Shown: positions 16,216-25,686, numbered from the stretch's first letter. The stretch: 64,000 nt of DNA from a virus (IMGVR_UViG_3300009008_002419:1-64000); one strand, 5' to 3'. The notes: generated from the letters alone by a model not told the origin. Program-made: numbers and translations.

Positions 16216-16269
16216 ATGGCCAATATAGATCCTAGAAAAGTAATGGCCAATATAGATCCTAGAAAAGTT
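16216..16269 (+). repeat. 27-base tandem duplication over a start codon
   Basis: Two adjacent 27-base copies starting ATGGCCAATATAGATCC differ only at the last base (A/T). Confidence 0.9.
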
Positions 16270-16680
16270 TTAACAACCTTGGCGTTTGGTGCCGCTTTAG
16301 TTGGAGCTAATGCTTTGTTTGAAGGGGCACAAAAGCTCAAAACTAAAATGAATAAAGAGCCGTCTTTTAAGCGTATGATGGACATGCACCCCCAGCTTCA
16401 TAAAATGGATCCAAATGAAGTATTAAAGTATTGGGACAACCTTTATCACTTCGCTCCGAAAATGGCTCAAGAGCCTCTAGCAGCGGGCGCTTATATTCTT
16501 CAAGTAAGTCGTATGGATGACTTTGGTGGACCAACCACTGACACTATTAAATCCATTACTGAAATTCAAGATAAGGTTGGCCCAGGTAAGAAAGAGAATA
16601 GACTTACTGAATCTAACTTATTTATGAATGCTATTGCTGGTATGGCTGACCTTCCAACACACGGAAAACCAACTCCCTAA
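16216..16680 (+). CDS. Head-operon protein with duplicated N-terminus
   Basis: 154 residues. The first nine residues, MANIDPRKV, occur twice because of a 27-base tandem duplication at 16216-16269, so two start codons are available, 27 bases apart. A hydrophobic segment follows at about 19-33. The TAATGG junction at 16679 couples it to the protease gene. Function unknown; part of the capsid operon. Confidence 0.5.
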   Translation: MANIDPRKVMANIDPRKVLTTLAFGAALVGANALFEGAQKLKTKMNKEPSFKRMMDMHPQLHKMDPNEVLKYWDNLYHFAPKMAQEPLAAGAYILQVSRMDDFGGPTTDTIKSITEIQDKVGPGKKENRLTESNLFMNAIAGMADLPTHGKPTP

Positions 16681-18437
16681 TGGACAAAATAATAGAGTAT
16701 CAATACGGAGACCATAACTCTGAAGTTGTCTCTTTAATTTCATCTCAGAATCTGCACAAAAAAGCAGAGTACTCAGATGAGTTAAAAGAGTATGTTACTT
16801 TCTTGAAAAAGAAAGTGGATAAAACGTATGCTCTAGTTAATGCTCTTTCAGCTGGTGAACACTATGGTTGTAATAGAAATGGTGATTATTTCCCTGAAGA
16901 TGTACTTCAACGATATCACAAAACGTTCGAAGCACTGGGACATGTTTATAAACACCATGTAAATAAGGACCCTAAGAGGTCTTTTGGCAAGGTTATATTT
17001 TCACACTATAACCCCAGTATGCATAGAGTAGAGCTTATAATTGAGCTTGATAATACTCGTGCTTCAGATATTATCGAACGTCTTGAGAAACAAATAGAAG
17101 ATGTTAAAGTTTCTATGGCGTGTCGAGTTCCTTACGATGTGTGCTCTATTTGTGGTCACAAAGCACGCAAGCTTTCAGAGTATTGTGACCATTTAAAAGA
17201 AAAAATGGGCCGTATGCTAAGCGATGGTCGTAGAGTGTATGCGATTAATACAATGCCCAAGTTTTTTGACATAAGTGTAGTAACAATCCCTGCAGACAGG
17301 ACCGCAGGATTTATTGCTAAAGTGGCGTCTCATACTTCAACAGTTGAAGTTGATGAGTACACCCCAAGTGCTAAGATTGCAGAAGATCTATTTAAAGAGA
17401 GTGATTTAGAGTCAACTGCTGATATTAAGAAGAAAGTGGATGCTGAGCTTAAAGCTCTGTCTCCTGATCCTCATAAACTTCTTCTTAAAACTCATGGAAA
17501 CTTAACTAAAGATAAACTAGTCAAGTTATCTGAGTACCCACTTAATGAAGTTCTTTCGACAATGATCGGCTTACGAATGATGCCGAAGAAAGATGACTTC
17601 ATGAAGTTAGCGCTTTACTCTTTAGGACACCAAGATTTTGCAGAAGATGTAGCAAACTCGGATTATACTTTTGGTGTTGAAGAAGCAATAGAACCGCAAG
17701 ACGTATCCTGTGATAACTTTAATGTTAAAATAGCAGAGTTGTTAAAAGAAGATGTTCCCCAGTTAACTCTGACAAAGCCTTTCATTATTGCAAGAGCATT
17801 TGAAAAAGTGGCGGAAACATCGGAACCTTGTCAAAAATATGGGTCTGTACTTGAAAAGTACGGATACGATAACTCTGACGAAACTCGTTCTGAGTGGCCT
17901 AAACAAAACGAAAAAAAGCCAAGCAAACTACAAGAGATTTTCTTAGGAACTGAGGAGCCCCCCAATCTCAGTCCTAGGCAAAATCCTTTAGTACCAATGG
18001 CAGTTCTTGGCGGTTTGTACACAGGTTATGCCAAGCTTTTTAAAAAAGCTTTTGATACAGGTGGATTTACTGGGTTACTAGGGAAATATCCCTGGATTGC
18101 CCCCCTGTTAATTGGCGCTGGAACAGTTGGATCATTGAAATTACAAGATCTCTATTTCAACAAAACTGCGAGTGCAGGAAAACTTTTACCCGCGATGATA
18201 TTTGCTGGATTACCAACGAGTTATTTATATGCTGGAATCCAAGAAGCAAAAGTTAGAAAAGGAAAACCTATTTCTAAACTACAAAACTTTGTAAGGAAGC
18301 ACCCATTCCTTTCAACATTAATCGCAACAGGAGCAACTGGCGCAGGTATAGGTTTAATTAAACGAGCTAGTGTAATTTCACAAATGGACGAGGGATCTAT
18401 TAATTCAATTTACGAAGACTTAATCAAGGAGAGTTAA
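16680..18437 (+). CDS. Prohead maturation protease with zinc knuckle and membrane-like tail
   Basis: 585 residues. Residues about 60-150 match the herpesvirus-assemblin-type serine protease fold of phage prohead proteases: a NGDYFP entry, the catalytic His in YKHHVNKDP (92-93), GKVIFSH, a long helix, and VSMACRV with Ser145. A Cys/His cluster (Cys155, Cys158, Cys169, His171) looks like a zinc knuckle. The C-terminal 150 residues have Gly-rich hydrophobic segments, unusual for the family. It holds several hydrophobic-x-Lys-x-Ala sites itself (for example residues 25-29), as expected of a self-processing enzyme. It is the probable cutter of the neighbouring head proteins. Confidence 0.75.
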   Translation: MDKIIEYQYGDHNSEVVSLISSQNLHKKAEYSDELKEYVTFLKKKVDKTYALVNALSAGEHYGCNRNGDYFPEDVLQRYHKTFEALGHVYKHHVNKDPKRSFGKVIFSHYNPSMHRVELIIELDNTRASDIIERLEKQIEDVKVSMACRVPYDVCSICGHKARKLSEYCDHLKEKMGRMLSDGRRVYAINTMPKFFDISVVTIPADRTAGFIAKVASHTSTVEVDEYTPSAKIAEDLFKESDLESTADIKKKVDAELKALSPDPHKLLLKTHGNLTKDKLVKLSEYPLNEVLSTMIGLRMMPKKDDFMKLALYSLGHQDFAEDVANSDYTFGVEEAIEPQDVSCDNFNVKIAELLKEDVPQLTLTKPFIIARAFEKVAETSEPCQKYGSVLEKYGYDNSDETRSEWPKQNEKKPSKLQEIFLGTEEPPNLSPRQNPLVPMAVLGGLYTGYAKLFKKAFDTGGFTGLLGKYPWIAPLLIGAGTVGSLKLQDLYFNKTASAGKLLPAMIFAGLPTSYLYAGIQEAKVRKGKPISKLQNFVRKHPFLSTLIATGATGAGIGLIKRASVISQMDEGSINSIYEDLIKES

Positions 18438-18441
18438 ACTA

Positions 18442-19104
18442 ATGGCAAGTCAAGGTATGAAACTTGATGATATTCTTGCTCGATTAGAAGCTACTGAGGA
18501 AGAGAAAACTGCAGAAGAAAAACTTGTAGATGGTCTTTCTGACGACGAAACTACTGACACAGACACCGAGGAAAGTTCCGAATCCGACGATGATGCGAAA
18601 ACAGAAGAAGACACCGATTCTGAAAAAAGCGCAGAGGCAGAGGATGAAGTTAAAGAAAAAGGAACTAAAACAGAAGATGACGAAGCTCTTTTAAAAGTTG
18701 CTGCTGACATTGAATTCCAAGGACAGCTTTTAGCCCGTAGTTTTGTAGATGAGTTGCAGAAGATTGCTGTTGGCGATGGTCCTTATACAGGTAACAGTGC
18801 CGATGCAAATAAATCTGTCAACCAGTTACCCACAGGAGATGTTCCTGAAGCAGGTAAAGTGGATGCAGTTATTGCAAAGTTACAGCAACTAACTGGTGCA
18901 ACCGAGGCAAGTCAGCCATCATTTGAGATCGCTGGAGATTCACAGCCAGCTCCCAAAAAGGTTACCGACGAAGCTCAGGGTACCGTTGCTGCAGACGCAG
19001 CTCTAGCAGTTTCTCATGCAGCCGCCCTGCCCGTATCGGCTGGCGGACAAGAAAAAACCGCTTCTGATGAGATAGTAAGTAAAATTTATGGACACTTTTT
19101 TTAA
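18442..19104 (+). CDS. Acidic scaffold-like protein A
   Basis: 220 residues, with a Glu/Asp/Ser/Thr-rich stretch at about 15-80, typical of phage scaffold or prohead core proteins. Shared with the next protein are a segment GQLLARSFVDEL (about 93-104) and the C-terminus EKTASDEIVSKIYGHFF. Two clear processing motifs (LLKVA and LQKIA) flank the shared segment. The conserved C-terminus may be the capsid-binding hook. The scaffold call is inference from charge, position and motifs. Confidence 0.55.
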   Translation: MASQGMKLDDILARLEATEEEKTAEEKLVDGLSDDETTDTDTEESSESDDDAKTEEDTDSEKSAEAEDEVKEKGTKTEDDEALLKVAADIEFQGQLLARSFVDELQKIAVGDGPYTGNSADANKSVNQLPTGDVPEAGKVDAVIAKLQQLTGATEASQPSFEIAGDSQPAPKKVTDEAQGTVAADAALAVSHAAALPVSAGGQEKTASDEIVSKIYGHFF

Positions 19105-19122
19105 TGAGGAGAGAGAATAACA

Positions 19123-19704
19123 ATGGCTAGCACATATTTAGAAAGATACGAAGAGTTGAAAAATATGGAAAAGGCTGCTACTGAATCTGAAGCTCTTGAA
19201 ACTCAGAGAAAAGAAGTCATCGAAAAGTACGCCTCACTGGCTACAGACTTACTGACAGAAGAGCATGGAGAAGGTAACTTCTCTAATGAAGACATCGAAA
19301 AATTAGCAGTTTATATGATTGATCACGATATTGAAGCTGAAGAGAATATTGAAAAAGAAGCAGAAAACACTGACAGTGAAGAGGATCCTAAAGAAGTAAT
19401 TGAAAAGTATGCCGCTTTTGCTGATAATCTTTTAGCTGAAGAGTATGGTGAAGATTATGAAGAAGAGGACGTAGTTAAGTTAGCAACGCTGTTAATTGAA
19501 GACGACCTCCAGGCGGAAGAATTAGAAAAGTATGCTGAGTTTGAAGTGGCTGGACAAGTCATGGCAGCAAGTTTCTTAGACGCTCTTTCTGACACAGCGG
19601 AAGACGCTGAAGAAGAGAAGGTAGCGGAAGAAGAAGAAAAAACCGCCGCTGAAAATATTGTAGACACTATTTATGGTAATTTTTTCCCAGAAGATTCTGA
19701 GTAA
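19123..19704 (+). CDS. Acidic scaffold-like protein B with internal repeat
   Basis: 193 residues, strongly acidic. It contains two repeats starting EVIEKYA (about residues 31 and 91), and at least seven hydrophobic-x-Lys-x-Ala motifs, most as IEKYA-like heptads. The segment GQVMAASFLDAL and the C-terminus EKTAAENIVDTIYGNFF match protein A, so the two are paralogues. GAGGAGAG ribosome site. A prohead core protein cut into small peptides is the best guess. Confidence 0.55.
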   Translation: MASTYLERYEELKNMEKAATESEALETQRKEVIEKYASLATDLLTEEHGEGNFSNEDIEKLAVYMIDHDIEAEENIEKEAENTDSEEDPKEVIEKYAAFADNLLAEEYGEDYEEEDVVKLATLLIEDDLQAEELEKYAEFEVAGQVMAASFLDALSDTAEDAEEEKVAEEEEKTAAENIVDTIYGNFFPEDSE

Positions 19705-19729
19705 AAAACCTTAAAAAATTGAGATCGAA

Positions 19730-20053
19730 ATGGAAAAAAGTTTAAAACAAGAAGCTGCTGAAGCCATTCGAATCTTACGTGAAGACTTAAGCGAGCTTCA
19801 GGAAAAGATTGCTTCGATGTCTGAAGCTCGTGAACTTCTTCTTTCTTTGTACAAAGAAGGCAGTCTAACTGCGGAGGATGTATTAGAGCAGTTAGAAACA
19901 TATGAGGCTAAAGATAAAAGTGAATTAGAAGTTATTAAGAAAGCGATAGAGCTTAATGGCACGTCGAAAGAATTTGTATTCGGCCATTTAAGCGAGCGTT
20001 TTCAAGATGACGGTTCTTTAGATCCCATAACAAGAATGTTACTAGAAGATTAA
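19730..20053 (+). CDS. Coiled-coil head-operon protein
   Basis: 107 residues, helical and acidic, with a heptad helix at about 5-35. It lies between the scaffold-like genes and the decoration gene. Possibly a scaffold accessory. No family recognised. Confidence 0.45.
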   Translation: MEKSLKQEAAEAIRILREDLSELQEKIASMSEARELLLSLYKEGSLTAEDVLEQLETYEAKDKSELEVIKKAIELNGTSKEFVFGHLSERFQDDGSLDPITRMLLED

Positions 20054-20077
20054 CCTTACGCAAGGACGCAAAATTTT

Positions 20078-20503
20078 ATGCTTAAACTATTAAGTAGCTT
20101 AAATATCTTGCAAAGAGTTGAAGTCACTTACGATTCAACTCAATTAGAAACTGATGATCTTCGTCAGGGTTCTTGGATTACTACAGATGGTGCAGTTCCT
20201 TCCGATGGTGAAGGCGCATACCCTATCTGGACTGAGAGCAACCGTGATGCAACTTACGGTTGGACCCCTGATTATACTACAACTGGTAAACTTACTGTAT
20301 TAGTGGGCACCCACCGTGCTATCACTGATCAGTATACAGGAACTATTACAGCTGGCATGGCATTAAAAGTGGACACCACTGGTAATCTAGCTGAAGCAAC
20401 TGTAGCGGACGATCACATTGTTGCAATGTGTGAATCTGTAGAAGCCAGTTATACATATCTTGGCACAACTTATTCCGGCGTAATTACTTACGTCACCACA
20501 TAA
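20078..20503 (+). CDS. Putative capsid decoration protein
   Basis: 141 residues, mostly strand, rich in Thr and Gly, directly before the capsid gene. The KLTVLVGTHRAITDQYTGTI core and length resemble small beta-rich head-stabilising proteins of HK97-type phages. Start preceded by CAAGGACG. The role is inferred from fold type and location. Confidence 0.5.
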   Translation: MLKLLSSLNILQRVEVTYDSTQLETDDLRQGSWITTDGAVPSDGEGAYPIWTESNRDATYGWTPDYTTTGKLTVLVGTHRAITDQYTGTITAGMALKVDTTGNLAEATVADDHIVAMCESVEASYTYLGTTYSGVITYVTT

Positions 20504-20514
20504 GGAGATAACTA

Positions 20515-21441
20515 ATGGATATTTCTGCGAGCACAATTAATGAGCTCTTTGTAGAAAAGTTAAACTCTCCTGATGGCATGGAAAAAGTCGCCGCCGAGGG
20601 TTCAGCTTTCATCAGACAGAAACTACGTGAAGTTTCTTTTGCAAGAAAAATTATACAGCCTGAATACGTTACTAAAGCCGACTGCCAGCGCTCAGTCAAT
20701 CACGACGGCTTAGTAAAAATCGTGGATATCGAACCTGATTCTCAAGCCATGACTGTCAACTTCCGTGGGCAGCCTGACACTAACTACGTAATGGGCGAAA
20801 GATACGAGATTCCTTTCTTCGCTATTTCTTCTGAAGATTTCCAGAAGACTGAAGAAGAACTCCTAGCTTACGAGATGCCTCTTACGGAAGTTATCGAGAG
20901 AAACTCTGTAAAAGATATTCAGAAGATTGAAGACACATCCTTCCTGACGCAGGTTGATGCAGCTATCACTTCTAGCTCATTAACTGCTACCGCCAACTGG
21001 GGCGCTGCCACAGGTATCATCCCTAAAGCCGGTTTCTTCGATCTGTTTAACCTCTTAGATAGTAATGAGCTCAAAGCTGAGACTATGCTTATGAGCACTC
21101 CTACTTATAACAGACTCTTCCTGTATGACGCGACTACAGTCGGTGATCAGGTGGGTAGCGAAATTGCCGTTAATGGCTACACTTATCAGCAGTTCCTGGG
21201 ACGTAAGCTTATTGTTTCTAATAAGACCGATCTCTTAACCGCTAACAGTGGCGCTACTGAGTACGTTTACATCTTTGCGGGACAAGAGTTCTTAGGAAAC
21301 TTCTTCATCCTTAACGATACCAAATTCTGGATCGATAAGCAGAAGAATATTATTTCCTGGGCAGCTTATGAAACGCTGGGAATGGGTATTGGTAATATCA
21401 ATGCCTGCGGTAGACTTACACTCACAGTTGATTCTGAATAA
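20515..21441 (+). CDS. Major capsid protein, HK97 fold
   Basis: 308 residues. An N-terminal arm is followed by the HK97-like pattern: an E-loop region (about 70-95), a spine helix (about 115-140) and P- and A-domain strands. Met22-Glu-Lys-Val-Ala26 is the only good processing motif, placed where an N-terminal delta-type peptide would be removed to leave a chain of about 282 residues. Strong AAGGAG ribosome site, and a terminator follows. Length, position after decoration and scaffold genes, and codon choice support the call. Confidence 0.75.
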   Translation: MDISASTINELFVEKLNSPDGMEKVAAEGSAFIRQKLREVSFARKIIQPEYVTKADCQRSVNHDGLVKIVDIEPDSQAMTVNFRGQPDTNYVMGERYEIPFFAISSEDFQKTEEELLAYEMPLTEVIERNSVKDIQKIEDTSFLTQVDAAITSSSLTATANWGAATGIIPKAGFFDLFNLLDSNELKAETMLMSTPTYNRLFLYDATTVGDQVGSEIAVNGYTYQQFLGRKLIVSNKTDLLTANSGATEYVYIFAGQEFLGNFFILNDTKFWIDKQKNIISWAAYETLGMGIGNINACGRLTLTVDSE

Positions 21442-21462
21442 GTAATTACTACTTAAACTTAG

Positions 21463-21492
21463 AAGGGGAGTCCTCATGGGCTCCCCTTTTTT
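21463..21492 (+). terminator. Rho-independent terminator of the capsid operon
   Basis: AAGGGGAG (21463-21470) pairs with CTCCCCTT (21481-21488), followed by six T. Confidence 0.9.
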
Positions 21493-21493
21493 C

Positions 21494-21522
21494 TTGACTA
21501 ACTTGTGATTTTTAAGTAAATT
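21494..21522 (+). promoter_or_regulatory. Sigma-A-type promoter after the capsid terminator
   Basis: TTGACT (21494-21499), 17-base spacer, TAAATT (21517-21522), immediately after the terminator T-tract. It gives an ordinary leader with a GGAG site before the ATG at 21561. Confidence 0.65.
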
Positions 21523-21560
21523 AAAGAGACTTACTGTATACTAACCTTTCGGAGATAAAC

Positions 21561-21908
21561 ATGTCTTCAACTTTATTTTATATTGGACGTAATGATACAT
21601 TACCGTCTTTAACTCACACTATGACAGATTCTGACGGTGATTCTATAGATGTCAGTGATGCCACAGTAACATTTACCATGGTAGATTCAGAAGACATTAC
21701 AACTCAGTATGTGCTTGAACAAGCATGCACCGTGTTAAGTGGTCAATCAACAGGTCTCGTACAATATGAATGGAGTGCTGCAGATACAGCGACAGCAGGG
21801 ATTTACTTAGGACAATTTGAAGCCATTTTTAATAGTGGTGGAAAACAAACAGCGCCTTTGACCGATTCACTTGTAATAGTTGTAATGGAGGATTACGATG
21901 CCAACTAA
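21561..21908 (+). CDS. Beta-rich virion protein
   Basis: 115 residues. The pattern LPSLTHTMTDSDGDSIDVSDATVTFTM resembles the N-terminal beta domain found in baseplate and neck proteins such as BppU. First gene of the tail operon; its end overlaps the next start. A neck or baseplate role is likely but unspecified. Confidence 0.45.
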   Translation: MSSTLFYIGRNDTLPSLTHTMTDSDGDSIDVSDATVTFTMVDSEDITTQYVLEQACTVLSGQSTGLVQYEWSAADTATAGIYLGQFEAIFNSGGKQTAPLTDSLVIVVMEDYDAN

Positions 21909-22395
21909 TATTCAGCTAATAACTGACACAGTTCCTTATCCTGACAGTCTTTATGTAGATAGATTACGAAAATTTTTAAATGATACTGTAGAACTTAATG
22001 TATTAGAGCAAGTACAAGAATGTACAGATATTGACCTATACCACTATATTCAAGATACTTTAGATGAAATTAATTACGAATTTGAGCCTGCAAGTACATA
22101 TACAATTCAATCATTCCCTTCATGGAATACTATCAAGTTTGGTGCAACTCTACAATTCTTATTTTCTAAAGGAATTCTATCTGCACGTAATACTTTAACA
22201 TATAATGATTCAGGTGGTGTTACAGTACAAGACTATGATCGTTACGGTCGTTATATGGCGTTTTATAATATGTTGGTAAATAAGTATTTACGTGGTGTTC
22301 AGTCTGTAAAGCGTGCTTCTAATATTGATTCCTGCTATGGAGGCGTTGCATCAGAGTATTCAGTGCTTCATAATGATGACTTATATGACGAGTAA
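21898..22395 (+). CDS. Putative head-tail connector protein
   Basis: 165 residues, helical with a strand-rich middle. It starts 11 bases inside the previous gene. Its position between capsid and tail genes and its size fit a neck adaptor. No diagnostic motif. Confidence 0.45.
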   Translation: MPTNIQLITDTVPYPDSLYVDRLRKFLNDTVELNVLEQVQECTDIDLYHYIQDTLDEINYEFEPASTYTIQSFPSWNTIKFGATLQFLFSKGILSARNTLTYNDSGGVTVQDYDRYGRYMAFYNMLVNKYLRGVQSVKRASNIDSCYGGVASEYSVLHNDDLYDE

Positions 22396-22397
22396 AT

Positions 22398-23183
22398 ATG
22401 TTAACAATATCTACTTTAAACATATCAACATACGATAAAGATAGTCTAACTATTGATTGGACTTGGGCTTCTCATGAGGAAGACGAGGACGATTACACAG
22501 TTACAGTCTATCGATCAGAAAATTTAGGTGCTTCAGGATCATTAACTAATTATACTGAAGTGGCTACTGTAGATGCAGATGAGTATACTTATGAGGATAC
22601 TGCTGTTTCTGGATTATATCATCCAGGACGTACGTGGTATTATAAGCTATTGCTAACTAATACTGAAACCTCTGCTACATCTCACCTGACTCCGACACCT
22701 CTTTATAAGTATTATGAGAGTGATGATTATGCCTATAATCGGATAGTATACTTAAAGAATCTTGTAATACAAAAGAAATCTGGTCGTACTTATTATTTAA
22801 TTAAAAGGCGTAGTTGGGGAACCAGATGTACAACGTGCTGGGACTCAACACTTATGCGTGTAACAGATCCCGATTGTACAGAGTGTCACGGCACTGGGTG
22901 GGTTGGTGGTTATTTTGATCCACTTTCTTTTAAGGCTATGATGACGCCTTCACCTAATTATAATCAAATTACAATGTTTGGTGAGTGGAGACCGTCTGAC
23001 TCATTATTAATAATGTTAAATTATCCTATTTTAACAACTAGAGATGTTTTAGTGGATGACGGGAATGTGCGTTGGGCGGTTAAAAATGTCCGGAAGGTTG
23101 AAAAGCTCGGTTATATTATTGAACAACAGGCACAGGTCACCCGTATTTCTGAAGATGATCCAGTATATGACATAGAGATATAA
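22398..23183 (+). CDS. Virion protein with Fn3-like start and zinc knuckle
   Basis: 261 residues. Residues about 1-100 look like a fibronectin-III/Ig strand sandwich (DYTVTVYRSE, YYKLLL). Then Cys pairs, CTTC and CTEC at about 143-165 followed by HGTGW, form a DnaJ-like zinc knuckle. The C-terminal strands resemble head-closure proteins. One base of overlap with the fibre gene. A head-closure or neck role is inferred. Confidence 0.5.
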   Translation: MLTISTLNISTYDKDSLTIDWTWASHEEDEDDYTVTVYRSENLGASGSLTNYTEVATVDADEYTYEDTAVSGLYHPGRTWYYKLLLTNTETSATSHLTPTPLYKYYESDDYAYNRIVYLKNLVIQKKSGRTYYLIKRRSWGTRCTTCWDSTLMRVTDPDCTECHGTGWVGGYFDPLSFKAMMTPSPNYNQITMFGEWRPSDSLLIMLNYPILTTRDVLVDDGNVRWAVKNVRKVEKLGYIIEQQAQVTRISEDDPVYDIEI

Positions 23184-25336
23184 TGCGAATAATTCCAAAC
23201 CAATATTATAATCAAGATGAAGTAGATGAGCTAATTGCTGATCATACTAATACAGCAGATAAGATTACTTATTCTGGTGTAGATGTGGTTGAAACTGTTG
23301 AAGACACTTTAGATGATTATTATAATTTTAGACAAATTGTTAACGGTACTTTTAAAGAGTCTTTTGATTGTGTAGTAACAGTTAGTGGATCTTCTATTTA
23401 TGCTGAACTTGAACAATCAGGTGGAGGAGATTTAACATGTCAGTTCTCTGATGGTTATACTACACTTGATTGTACTCCTGCGCAAACAATCGAATTAACT
23501 GCCGGGACAACAACAGTTCCTCAGGATAATTATGTTTATGTATTACAAAGTACAAAAGCATTAACTGTTTCGACATCTGCGTGGCCTGATACAGAACATA
23601 TTAAAGCTGCATTTTTATGCGTTGCTGACGCTTCTTTTACAAATACATATGGTGCATTAGTAAATCAAAATTGGAACGATCATTTATATGGCACAGATAA
23701 TATGGGGCACATTACTCATATGGCAGAACGGTCTCGAAGGCTAGGAGCTGCTTGGTATAGTGGTATTACCGGTGCGGGTACTGATGATTACACTACAAGT
23801 TCTGCGGGAACTGTACACGTAAAAGTAAATTCAGGTATTCTTTATCAAATGCACAAACATACTTATACTGCAAAAGATACAAGTGTAAGTGATGTGGTTC
23901 ACATCATTAATCATGATGTTACTCCGTACACTACTGTTAGTAATTTGTATGATGTGGTAAATGATGCCTCAGGGGGAACTCTTACTAATAAATATTTTAA
24001 TATTGTTCTATGGGGCGTTGCAAACAAAACCGGGGAATACTCTCCACTTATAGTTAATTTACCAACGGGCAGTTATAATGTTCAATCTGATGCTGAAAAT
24101 GATGTTGATAGTTATGATGTTTTAGCAGTACCTACGACATATTTACAAGAATCGTCTACTGCTTTTTTAATTTGTCGAATGACTTTTAGAAAAACTGGCG
24201 GAACTTGGGATTATAAATCTACAGTAGATCTTCGTGGAACAAAACCAAGCACTGTTACAGGTGGGACTCTTGGTACTATAACTGATTTTGCAGATAATCA
24301 GTTCACTGTATTTGATGGTAATGATAACACTCGTATTATTACTCTTTCGGCTGATAATATTACAACAGGAAATACCCGTGTAATTACAATGGCAGATGAT
24401 AATGTCGATCTTGCTAATGTTCATGCTGAATCTCACACAATAGTGAGCCACTCTGATACTTCGGCTACAGGTACTGAATTAAATACACTGACTGATGGTT
24501 CTAATGCTGACAGTCTTCATATTCATGAGGCCTATCTGGAGTTAGATGGAACCGACCTAATGGCCGGGAATTTGGATATGAACTCCAACAACATTGATAA
24601 TGTGGGAATCCTCGAAACGAATGAGATTACTCGCGTCGGTGGAAACCTTATCATTGATGTAAACAGTGCCTCGACTCTTCGTTGGGTGCAAATTCGTAAT
24701 GATGGATTTAGCGGCACGGCCTCTTTGAGCGTTGAGACTGATCTTACCGTTGGCGGCGACATTTCCCTTGGCGGAACTGTAGACGGCGTGAATATTGCAT
24801 CTCACGCCTCGAATGCTGACGCGCATCATAATGAATCCCACACGGTTGTGAGTCACTCTGACACGACAGCTACGGGGGCAAATTTAAATACCTTGGTAGG
24901 GTCTGGAATAACTGGACTTCACAGTCACAAAGAGCGTCATGTGATTGACTTTGGTCAGCGTAATACGGGAGGGTCAGATTATTGGGATACTTACACCCTG
25001 GTTTCAGGTTACGCGGGATATCGCGCCACGACAGTAAACCGGGCGGGGTCGGTTGTTGAATTCTCGTTTACCTGTGATCTGAATTCCGTTACGAACCCTG
25101 GAAACTTTGAATGTGAAATCTACGCAGGAGCTCTTGGTGCCTCAGCCTCGATGATTAAGGAAGAGGTCGTTGCGATCTCTTCAACGGGTTATATTCAAGT
25201 TAGCGAGCTGTACACTCCCGGAACTTACACTTTCAATGCTGATGACATGATCGCTCTTTATGGTCGCTTGGCAGGCGGACTAACAGGCACTTGGCGCTAT
25301 GGAGTCGCTCGTATTATCATCGAATATGATACTTAG
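23183..25336 (+). CDS. Tail fibre-like protein with distinct C-terminal region
   Basis: 717 residues. It has strand-rich, Thr/Asp-rich sequence and two copies of a His-rich repeat (ESHTIVSHSDT and ESHTVVSHSDT, about 135 residues apart), common in trimeric fibres. After about 24540 the G+C content rises sharply (53% in one 60-base line against 33% upstream by hand count), suggesting the C-terminal 265 residues, the probable receptor-binding part, came from elsewhere. No chaperone or peptidase domain recognised. Confidence 0.6.
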   Translation: MRIIPNQYYNQDEVDELIADHTNTADKITYSGVDVVETVEDTLDDYYNFRQIVNGTFKESFDCVVTVSGSSIYAELEQSGGGDLTCQFSDGYTTLDCTPAQTIELTAGTTTVPQDNYVYVLQSTKALTVSTSAWPDTEHIKAAFLCVADASFTNTYGALVNQNWNDHLYGTDNMGHITHMAERSRRLGAAWYSGITGAGTDDYTTSSAGTVHVKVNSGILYQMHKHTYTAKDTSVSDVVHIINHDVTPYTTVSNLYDVVNDASGGTLTNKYFNIVLWGVANKTGEYSPLIVNLPTGSYNVQSDAENDVDSYDVLAVPTTYLQESSTAFLICRMTFRKTGGTWDYKSTVDLRGTKPSTVTGGTLGTITDFADNQFTVFDGNDNTRIITLSADNITTGNTRVITMADDNVDLANVHAESHTIVSHSDTSATGTELNTLTDGSNADSLHIHEAYLELDGTDLMAGNLDMNSNNIDNVGILETNEITRVGGNLIIDVNSASTLRWVQIRNDGFSGTASLSVETDLTVGGDISLGGTVDGVNIASHASNADAHHNESHTVVSHSDTTATGANLNTLVGSGITGLHSHKERHVIDFGQRNTGGSDYWDTYTLVSGYAGYRATTVNRAGSVVEFSFTCDLNSVTNPGNFECEIYAGALGASASMIKEEVVAISSTGYIQVSELYTPGTYTFNADDMIALYGRLAGGLTGTWRYGVARIIIEYDT

Positions 25337-25344
25337 GAGTAATT

Positions 25345-25686
25345 ATGGATAGAATAAAAATAACAGCGTACTTCCACGCTAAGAAGCTCGACCCAAAAAC
25401 TGACTCTGTTGATGCAAACCCATTTCCAATTACGGACTCTATCCTTAATGAGTTTGGGACTGGTACCCTTAATCTCGTGGACGCCTACTACATACACGAG
25501 GCCCAAGGGGCTTCTGGTGTCGGCGGTGAAGCGTGGATGGGTAGAGCTAAGGTGTTTACTGCTTATTGCTCTGATCAGGCAAAAGCGATAAGAGTTAAAG
25601 ATAGGATTATGGCGCTTGCTGATCCTGGAGTGTCTATTGGATTCGAAATGGTAACGGTACCAGTATTTGTATTCACAGCTAAGTGA
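25345..25686 (+). CDS. Hypothetical protein beside the fibre
   Basis: 113 residues with the same higher G+C as the fibre C-terminus, so probably transferred with it. It may be a fibre chaperone or accessory. GGAG ribosome site. No family recognised. Confidence 0.45.
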   Translation: MDRIKITAYFHAKKLDPKTDSVDANPFPITDSILNEFGTGTLNLVDAYYIHEAQGASGVGGEAWMGRAKVFTAYCSDQAKAIRVKDRIMALADPGVSIGFEMVTVPVFVFTAK

